Part shown: one piece after another, positions 1-5,144 of the stretch | How positions within the stretch are numbered: position 1 is the stretch's first letter | How the letters are laid out: the number at the start of each line of letters is the position of its first letter | Source: Fidelibacterota bacterium | Lineage (GTDB): Bacteria; Fidelibacterota; UBA2242; JAFGTP01 | NCBI GenBank assembly: GCA_021734005.1 | Contig: JAIPJV010000164.1 | Coordinates: 1 to 5,144, forward strand | DNA length: 5,144 bases | Direction: 5' to 3' | Made by a program: the position numbers and the translations under genes | The notes under the pieces: generated by a model | Seen by the model: the letters and a program-made list of their open reading frames with translations, nothing else | Databases searched by the model: none | What the model was told of the DNA's origin: nothing

Positions 1-1
1 G

Positions 2-1660
2 ACCAGAGAAGTTATGCTGGGTAATAAAAATGACTTCGAAGGCTACAAATTGTATCGGGCTACTGACAAACAAATGTCCGATCCAATGGTCATAACTGAT
101 CTAAATGGTGGCACGGTATTTAGAAAACCAATTTTTCAATGCGATAAAATTGATGGTAAAACCGGTCCTGCTGACTTTGGACTTGTCAATGGAACTGGCT
201 ATAATCTGGGTACAGATTCTGGGATCAGACACAGCTTTGTAGATACAACAGTTAAAAATGGTGTTGAATATTATTATGCTCTTGCTGCTTATGATTACGG
301 TTTACCTAATGTAGGAGACGGAATTAGCCCCTCTGAAAACAAGATCATTATTCGGAAAAATGAGGCTGAGGAAGTTATCGAAATCTCAAAAAATGTTGCT
401 GTAGTAACACCCCGTCAACGGGCTGCAGGCTTTATTCCGGCAGGAATTGATAGTGTTGATTTTGAAACTTTTGGGAATGGATATGTTATACCGGAAATTA
501 TTGATGAAGAGAGAGTTAAAGCTGACCATGAATATAAAATCGAGTTTTCGACCGTTGAGATTGACCTTACAAATGTAAAAGATGCCAAAATGTACTGGAA
601 CGATGGACTAAAAGTTTATGATGTAACCGAAGATAATACTCTCATCTATGAAGAAAATCACATTAGCTATCCTGGTAAAAATCTTGTTCAGTACTATAAT
701 GAAAATTTAAATGAATCCAGTTTTCGAGTAAGAGCAGGCACAGAACTCCATACTGACGTTTTTGATGGATTAAGGTTAACCTATTTTGTTCCTAATACTC
801 TGTTTTCTGTTGATACTCTCAATTCCAGCTGGAGAGTTGGTTCAGGAAAAATTAACCTTCATGATCCTGTTAAATCGCACAGGTTTTTACCTTATGATTA
901 TGAAATTATTTTTTCTGATAATGCTTCTAATCCATCCATCAATCCAACTGATATATTAAATATTGATGGGAAAACAATCAATAGTGATCACTTGATATTT
1001 GATAGCAGTTTGCCTTTTTATGTTCAGGACATGACAAATGGTTATAAGGTCGCTACCGTTGTTCACGATCTGAATGGAAACGGCTCGGTTGATCTCAATT
1101 CTGATAGATTCCTGGTTGGTGCTACAACTACTGATGGTCAGGACTGGGGTACAATGGCCTTTGCCTTTGATTTTATTAATTCTGATGCCAATCCCTCTGA
1201 TGGAGATTCTTATTTTGTAACTTTTAACAGAGGCTTTAGTTCTGATGATGAAATCGTTTTTAAAACTAATGCCAGTCAGAAATTAGATAAAAACCAGCTT
1301 GATGAGGATATGGATAATATTAAGGTAGTACCCAATCCTTACGTTGTCACCAATGTAATGGAACCGGCTGTGATGAATGAAGGCTTTAATCAGCGTCGCC
1401 GTATTATGTTTACCAATATCCCTGCCCGCTGTACAATAAAAATATTCACAGTATCCGGATTACTGGTTGATGAAATTGATGTAGAAAATTCTGCTGAAAC
1501 AGGCGATGAAATTCATCCTAATTCCAGTGCTAATGGAACAGTTAAATGGGATCTGCTTTCAAAAGAAGGTCTTGAAATTGGGGCCGGTTATTATCTCTAT
1601 CACGTTAAATCAAAAATCACTGGTGAAGAAAAAGTAGGAAAATTTGCTGTAATCAAATAA
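2..1660 (+). CDS. Secreted multi-module protein with Fn3-like module and type IX-like C-terminal sorting domain (5' end missing)
   Basis: The reading frame is open to the left edge, so this is the C-terminal 552 residues of a longer protein. The ATG at 14 is probably an internal methionine: the four residues before it (TREV) still align without a gap to the paralogue starting at 3349, and no Shine-Dalgarno precedes it. Counting from that Met, residues 6-96 form an Fn3-like module (GYKLYR at 10-15, DKIDG at 44-48, YYYALAAYD at 86-94). Residues about 125-280 hold beta-rich sequence including TDVFDGLRL (247-255). Residues 352-364 form an EF-hand-like loop. Residues about 436-548 resemble a Por-type sorting tail: VVPNPYV, IMFTNIP, IKIFTVSGLLVDE, WDLLSKEG, GYYLYHV and GKFAVIK. 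By family knowledge such tails direct export through the type IX system and are usually processed. The N-terminal functional domain lies outside the window, so its activity is unknown. The stop is TAA. No U-tract terminator follows; a long hairpin lies just downstream. Confidence 0.88.
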   Translation, partial: TREVMLGNKNDFEGYKLYRATDKQMSDPMVITDLNGGTVFRKPIFQCDKIDGKTGPADFGLVNGTGYNLGTDSGIRHSFVDTTVKNGVEYYYALAAYDYGLPNVGDGISPSENKIIIRKNEAEEVIEISKNVAVVTPRQRAAGFIPAGIDSVDFETFGNGYVIPEIIDEERVKADHEYKIEFSTVEIDLTNVKDAKMYWNDGLKVYDVTEDNTLIYEENHISYPGKNLVQYYNENLNESSFRVRAGTELHTDVFDGLRLTYFVPNTLFSVDTLNSSWRVGSGKINLHDPVKSHRFLPYDYEIIFSDNASNPSINPTDILNIDGKTINSDHLIFDSSLPFYVQDMTNGYKVATVVHDLNGNGSVDLNSDRFLVGATTTDGQDWGTMAFAFDFINSDANPSDGDSYFVTFNRGFSSDDEIVFKTNASQKLDKNQLDEDMDNIKVVPNPYVVTNVMEPAVMNEGFNQRRRIMFTNIPARCTIKIFTVSGLLVDEIDVENSAETGDEIHPNSSANGTVKWDLLSKEGLEIGAGYYLYHVKSKITGEEKVGKFAVIK

Positions 1661-1683
1661 AGTTAAATTATAAAATTGAAATC

Positions 1684-1754
1684 TATGAATCCACTTTGAA
1701 AAGGTATGAAAGTAGTAACTATCGCATTTTCAATCTTTTAAAAGTGGATTCATA
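1684..1754. repeat. Long imperfect inverted repeat / intergenic hairpin
   Basis: The arms TATGAATCCACTTT (1684-1697) and AAAGTGGATTCATA (1741-1754) are perfect 14-base reverse complements. Pairing continues inward: 1699-1705 with 1733-1739 (one G-T wobble, after a G/A mismatch at 1698/1740), then 1707-1713 with 1726-1732 (one wobble, with A1706 bulged). This leaves a 12-base loop at 1714-1725. That makes about 28 pairs in 71 bases, occupying most of the gap between the first gene and the lipoprotein gene. The right arm ends 14 bases before the lipoprotein ATG. There is no T-run after either arm and the stem is AT-rich, so a classical intrinsic terminator is unlikely. Options are an intercistronic mRNA processing or stability element, a 5'-UTR structure, or a small palindromic mobile element. 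No target-site duplication is evident at the edges. The repeat is seen directly; its function is not known. Confidence 0.85.
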
Positions 1755-1768
1755 CTAAATTTAACATT

Positions 1769-3274
1769 ATGCAAAAAAAATATATTTTATTTCTTATCAT
1801 ATTTTTAGTCCTTGTAAACTCCTGCCAAAAAGAAACGTCTGAATCTAAGCAATGGGATGAAAATATACTTGCAAGAGTTGGTGACAAAACCATTTCCAAA
1901 GCAGAATTTATCAGACGAGCTGAATACACTCCGCGACCTAAATACTGCCAGCAGGATTTTCCAATCCACAAAAAGATTATCCTTAATTCATTAATCGCTG
2001 AAAAATTATTAGCCCTCGAAGGTCAGGACACTACAGCTATTTTTAGTAACAAGTCGTTTACAAGCTATTTGAAAGGTCGCAAAGAACAGGCTATGCGGCA
2101 GTATTTACAGTATAAAATGGGCCATGAGAGAGTTGAAAAAATTGATACTACAAAGGCGCTCAAACTTGCCCAATTCTCAAAAAGAAAATATAAAGTTGAT
2201 TATATAACAGCCACAAATGCTGATACTGCTCAAAAAATCGTAAATGCATTAAAACAAAATCAGGAATTTTCTGATGTGGTCAACAATTATTACATCCTTG
2301 ACTCTATTCCCAAAAAATCAGTTAAATGGCATGAAGTGGAAGACGATCGAGTTATGGAGGCCTTTTTCACCAAAAATCATGATAAAAATGATATTATCGG
2401 ACCGATTCCAGTATCAAATAATCAATATTTAATTGCGAAAATAGATCAATATGAGGAAAATGTTGGTGAAAACCGACAGGAATTCCTAAATAGATTCAAA
2501 CGGGTAGTGGATTATGAAACCCGACAGGCAGCTGATGAAGAATATACTGAGTATGTCCGCCAGGTTATGGATGGTAAAAAACTGAATTGGAATCGTGATA
2601 TTTTAATTGAACTTGTTAATATTGTCGCTCCCCAGTATTTGAATTCCCGGGAAGAACAAAAGAATAGATTGCAAAACATTTTCTGGAAAATTGAAAAGAG
2701 AGAACATGATATTCAAACAGATAGAGAAAAACTTAATAATATTCGGAATCAAGAACTATTTAATGTAGGTGGTGATTCCTGGACTGTAGAACGATTTTTA
2801 CAATATAGAAGAGTGCATCCTCTTGTTTTTCGAAAAAGAAAAATGAAAAACCATGAGTTTACAGAAAATTTCCAGATGGCGATCGTTGATATGATCACCG
2901 ATTATTATCTGACCAAAGAAGCTTACAAACAAAATCTAGATGAAGTCAGTATCGTCTCAAGAAATTATAACATGTGGAAAGACCATCTGGCTGGTATGTA
3001 CATGTTTGGAAATTATCAAAAGAAATTACAAGTTGATTCCACCGATAAAAGCCAGGAAAAAATTATCAATAAGTATTACAATCCCTATATCGATAGCCTT
3101 CAGAAAAAATATAGTTCGATGATTGAAATCAATGCCGATGTTTTCAATGATATTGAAATAACAAAAATGCAGATGATTGCCAATAAAACTAATGCACCTT
3201 TTCCCATTCTAGTTCCTCCTTTCCCTGTTCTTACTAATGATCATAAAATGGATTACGGTAGTTTGATGCAATAA
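1769..3274 (+). CDS. SurA/PpiC-like periplasmic lipoprotein with degenerate parvulin domain
   Basis: This is a complete 501-residue protein. The N-terminus is a lipoprotein signal: KK at 3-4, hydrophobic residues 5-16, and lipobox VNSC with Cys19 as the predicted lipidated residue. This supports the ATG at 1769; an in-frame stop at 1739 rules out most upstream extension. Residues about 33-120 match the N-terminal region of SurA/PpiC-type proteins (ARVGDKTISKAEFIRRAEY, then a helix with LIAEKLLALEGQ). Residues about 138-230 have a parvulin-like layout: KVDYITA strand, helix, EFSDVV, then FF...NDIIGPIP and NQYLIAKID. The two histidines usual in active parvulins (in the first strand and in the final GYHI-type strand) are absent, as is the GGDLG motif, so isomerase activity is doubtful. 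A second SurA-like helical segment follows (WTVERFLQYRRVHPLVFR, 338-355), then charged helices and a proline-rich end (FPILVPPFPV). Expected role: membrane-anchored periplasmic chaperone. No Shine-Dalgarno is visible upstream; the TAA stop lies 74 bases before the next gene. Confidence 0.87.
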   Translation: MQKKYILFLIIFLVLVNSCQKETSESKQWDENILARVGDKTISKAEFIRRAEYTPRPKYCQQDFPIHKKIILNSLIAEKLLALEGQDTTAIFSNKSFTSYLKGRKEQAMRQYLQYKMGHERVEKIDTTKALKLAQFSKRKYKVDYITATNADTAQKIVNALKQNQEFSDVVNNYYILDSIPKKSVKWHEVEDDRVMEAFFTKNHDKNDIIGPIPVSNNQYLIAKIDQYEENVGENRQEFLNRFKRVVDYETRQAADEEYTEYVRQVMDGKKLNWNRDILIELVNIVAPQYLNSREEQKNRLQNIFWKIEKREHDIQTDREKLNNIRNQELFNVGGDSWTVERFLQYRRVHPLVFRKRKMKNHEFTENFQMAIVDMITDYYLTKEAYKQNLDEVSIVSRNYNMWKDHLAGMYMFGNYQKKLQVDSTDKSQEKIINKYYNPYIDSLQKKYSSMIEINADVFNDIEITKMQMIANKTNAPFPILVPPFPVLTNDHKMDYGSLMQ

Positions 3275-3348
3275 TTAAATTTACTAGTTAGCGTTATATT
3301 TATCTTGTGATCTTAATGTGTAATTCAAATTATTTAGGAGGGGGATAA
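3275..3348. other. Intergenic spacer before the EEP gene
   Basis: This is a 74-base AT-rich spacer. Apart from the Shine-Dalgarno at its right end it holds no clear terminator hairpin. TTGTGA at 3305-3310 followed 17 bases later by AATTAT is too weak to call as a promoter. The same strand and short gap make co-transcription with the lipoprotein gene plausible but unproven. Confidence 0.5.
3336..3344 (+). promoter_or_regulatory. Strong Shine-Dalgarno of the EEP hydrolase gene
   Basis: AGGAGGGGG contains a full AGGAGG core (3336-3341), seven bases before the ATG at 3349. It fixes the start of the third gene, and the signal peptide that begins at that ATG agrees. It contrasts with the lipoprotein gene, which has no comparable site. 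Confidence 0.9.
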
Positions 3349-5144
3349 ATGAATCAGTTGCACAAAAAAATCACCCTAATATTTTTAGTATTTTCTATTT
3401 TCTATCTTATTTTTTCTCAGGATAATGACCTGAATTTACGGGTAATCACTTACAATATTCAGACAGCTTCAAATTACCGGGATGACACACCTCAAAATAT
3501 AGACACTTTATTGAATGATTGGGGAGTCGATATTTTGGGAACCCAGGAATTACATATGGAACAGGTCAATGCGTTTGATGAAGAACTTACAGAATATGAC
3601 TGGTTTGGAGTCGCTCGTCTGGATGGAGATACTAATGGTGAAACCTGTGTAATTTTTTATAATAAAAACAGACTGGAATTATTGGATCAGAGTACATTTT
3701 GGCTTTCCACTAATCCTGATAAAATTGGAAGTAGAAGCTGGGATGCTGCCTTTCCCCGTATTGTTACCTGGGGTAAATTTCGCATGAAGTCCAATAACGC
3801 TATATTTTTTGCCTATAATACCCATTTCGATCATTATAGTAGTCTGGCAAGAGAAGAAAGCGCAAAATTGCTCAAAAAGGTAATTAATGAAGAAGCTGGC
3901 TTTCATCCTGTTCTGGCTATAGGTGATTTTAATTGTAGGCCTGATAGCACTCCCTACAATTTTATGTTGGAACATGATGACAATATATTAAATCTACATG
4001 ATTCCAAATTAGTTAGCGAGCAAGGGGCTTTTGGGCCTGAAGGCACTTCCAATGAATTCACAATTGATAATCCAACTAAAAGAATTGATTATATTTTTGT
4101 GAATTCTCTCTTTAATGTAAAGAATTACGGAGTCATTAATGAAAAACCCGGAGGTGAATTTATATCCGACCACTTTCCTGTCTATTCTGAGCTGGAATTT
4201 AATTTGTCTACCGAACCTGTAATGCCGGAACTCACAGCCTATGCCGGAGATGGTAAAGTCACTCTGAACTGGGATAAAATGTCAGAAAAGACTACTTATG
4301 AAGAATCAATTTTGGATTATAATGATTTTCAGGGCTATAAGCTTTATCGATCCCGTGATCCGGAAATGTCAGACGCATTGATAAATCCCGGGCTCTGGTA
4401 TATTCCCATTATGCGGCAACCAGAACTGGTCTGTGATAAGATTGACGGTAGAAAAGGCCATACAAATTATGGAATTGTAGATGGCTTTGGCTTCTATTTA
4501 GGGGAAGATAGCGGGATACAGCATTTTTATATTGATGATAGTGTGGAAAATGGTGAGACCTATTATTATGTATTAACTGCCTATGATCATGGTATTGATA
4601 GTATATTACATGGTTATCAACCTCTGGAAAATAGTTATTCAATTGAAATGGATAATGGGCAGATCATATCACAAACTAAAAATACTGCCATTGTAACTCC
4701 TAAAAAATATGAAGAAAATACTACTTTACCGGCAGTTGAATTCGATACAAGTAAGGTGACTGTCGGTAATTTTGACTTCACAATCGAAGTTTTTGACCCT
4801 AATAAAATTATACCAAATAAAGAATATAAATTGAATTTTCTGGCAGATACACTGCCTAAGCATGCTGTTGATTTTTACCAGCATCCCTTTGATATGCTAT
4901 ATTTGAATAATGGATTTGAGATTCGTTCAGTAAGTAATGATTCATTGATCCTTCGGGAAGATAAATTTAACTATACCTCTAATAATATAGTCTATGACAG
5001 ACTGGAAGAGTATTATCACTTTAGGCGGGGACTTTTATTGTATTCAGATGTATTCGATGGGCTTCAGCTTTCTTTTCAAAGAGAAACCAATTTTGCCAGC
5101 TTTGCCAGTCAAAAAACCGGCTGGATAGAGGGAAATGCAAATAT
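3349..5144 (+). CDS. Secreted endonuclease/exonuclease/phosphatase (EEP) family metal-dependent hydrolase with C-terminal Fn3-like module (3' end missing)
   Basis: The frame is open for 598 codons and runs off the right edge. Residues 1-23 form a signal peptide (KK, then a hydrophobic stretch, with likely cleavage before QDND). Residues about 29-285 are an EEP domain (PF03372 type) with the expected residues in order: RVITYN (N36), TQE (E67), NTHFDH (H159, D161), GDFN (D193, N195), RIDYIF (D247) and SDH (D274, H275). The motifs FWLS (117-120) and WDAAFPRI (131-138) favour the subgroup often annotated as COG3568 or EEP-1, over DNase I or sphingomyelinase. The domain should be a Mg2+-dependent phosphodiesterase or phosphatase acting outside the cytoplasm; the substrate (nucleic acid, phospholipid or sugar phosphate) cannot be told. 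Residues about 291-415 form an Fn3-like module (KVTLNWDK, GYKLYR, YYYVLTAYD). Beyond it, IVTPKK and SDVFDGLQL match the modules of the gene ending at 1660. By analogy, a sorting tail probably lies past the window. The start is well supported by AGGAGG upstream. Confidence 0.92.
   Translation, partial: MNQLHKKITLIFLVFSIFYLIFSQDNDLNLRVITYNIQTASNYRDDTPQNIDTLLNDWGVDILGTQELHMEQVNAFDEELTEYDWFGVARLDGDTNGETCVIFYNKNRLELLDQSTFWLSTNPDKIGSRSWDAAFPRIVTWGKFRMKSNNAIFFAYNTHFDHYSSLAREESAKLLKKVINEEAGFHPVLAIGDFNCRPDSTPYNFMLEHDDNILNLHDSKLVSEQGAFGPEGTSNEFTIDNPTKRIDYIFVNSLFNVKNYGVINEKPGGEFISDHFPVYSELEFNLSTEPVMPELTAYAGDGKVTLNWDKMSEKTTYEESILDYNDFQGYKLYRSRDPEMSDALINPGLWYIPIMRQPELVCDKIDGRKGHTNYGIVDGFGFYLGEDSGIQHFYIDDSVENGETYYYVLTAYDHGIDSILHGYQPLENSYSIEMDNGQIISQTKNTAIVTPKKYEENTTLPAVEFDTSKVTVGNFDFTIEVFDPNKIIPNKEYKLNFLADTLPKHAVDFYQHPFDMLYLNNGFEIRSVSNDSLILREDKFNYTSNNIVYDRLEEYYHFRRGLLLYSDVFDGLQLSFQRETNFASFASQKTGWIEGNAN

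Noticed and set aside
14..16. ATG as the start of the first gene
   Set aside because: The frame is open to the window edge, there is no Shine-Dalgarno or signal peptide, and the alignment to the paralogue continues upstream of the Met. It is treated as internal.
1684..1754. Intrinsic transcription terminator of the first gene
   Set aside because: The stem is very long and AT-rich, and neither side has a run of T. It is kept as an inverted repeat of unknown role.
1750..1971. Minus-strand open frame of 73 codons
   Set aside because: It lies opposite the lipoprotein gene's signal peptide and N-terminal domain, which is well supported. The translation has no recognisable features.
2940..3122. 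Plus-strand open frame of 60 codons in another frame
   Set aside because: It is fully inside the lipoprotein gene, has no ribosome binding site and shows no recognisable domain.
3305..3333. Possible promoter TTGTGA with 17-base spacing to AATTAT
   Set aside because: The -10 match is poor, such matches are expected by chance in AT-rich DNA, and no Bacteroidota-type TAnnTTTG element is present.
3679..3975. Minus-strand open frame of 98 codons
   Set aside because: It is antisense to the conserved EEP catalytic region, which explains the sequence constraint.
4409..4642. Minus-strand open frame of 77 codons rich in His and Tyr
   Set aside because: The composition is the antisense shadow of the Fn3-like module's coding sequence, which has a clear homologue on the plus strand.

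Overview
The window holds three consecutive plus-strand genes in AT-rich DNA: the 3' part of a secreted multi-module protein (2-1660), a complete 501-residue SurA-like lipoprotein (1769-3274), and the 5' part of a secreted endonuclease/exonuclease/phosphatase (EEP) family hydrolase (3349 to the window end). No tRNA, rRNA, CRISPR array, transposase or phage gene is visible.

The proteins suggest a member of the Fibrobacterota-Chlorobiota-Bacteroidota (FCB) superphylum or a neighbouring candidate phylum such as Marinimicrobia, KSB1/Calditrichota or Cloacimonadota. The pointers are a C-terminal domain resembling a type IX secretion (Por) sorting domain, beginning with PNPY and ending with GYYLYHV...GKFAVIK, and an Fn3-like module with a GYKLYR strand, a long insert and a YYY..AYD strand. 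This placement is inferred from protein style, not from a marker gene.

Layout: the first gene enters from the left without its start. It contributes an Fn3-like module, a run of beta-rich modules, an EF-hand-like loop and the sorting tail. A 108-base gap follows, dominated by a 71-base imperfect inverted repeat that can fold into a hairpin of about 28 pairs. The lipoprotein gene starts 14 bases after it with no Shine-Dalgarno sequence. After a 73-base gap with a very strong Shine-Dalgarno, the third gene encodes a signal peptide, an EEP domain with its metal and catalytic residues intact, and then the same Fn3-like module seen in the first gene (46 of 91 residues identical without gaps, counted by hand). 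It runs off the right edge.

Working model (inference): the two flanking genes encode related exported proteins with different or unknown N-terminal parts and a common C-terminal delivery and anchoring architecture. The lipoprotein between them looks like a periplasmic chaperone with a degenerate parvulin domain and could help fold or escort such cargo. Nothing in the sequence proves that functional link. The least explained item is the intergenic hairpin.
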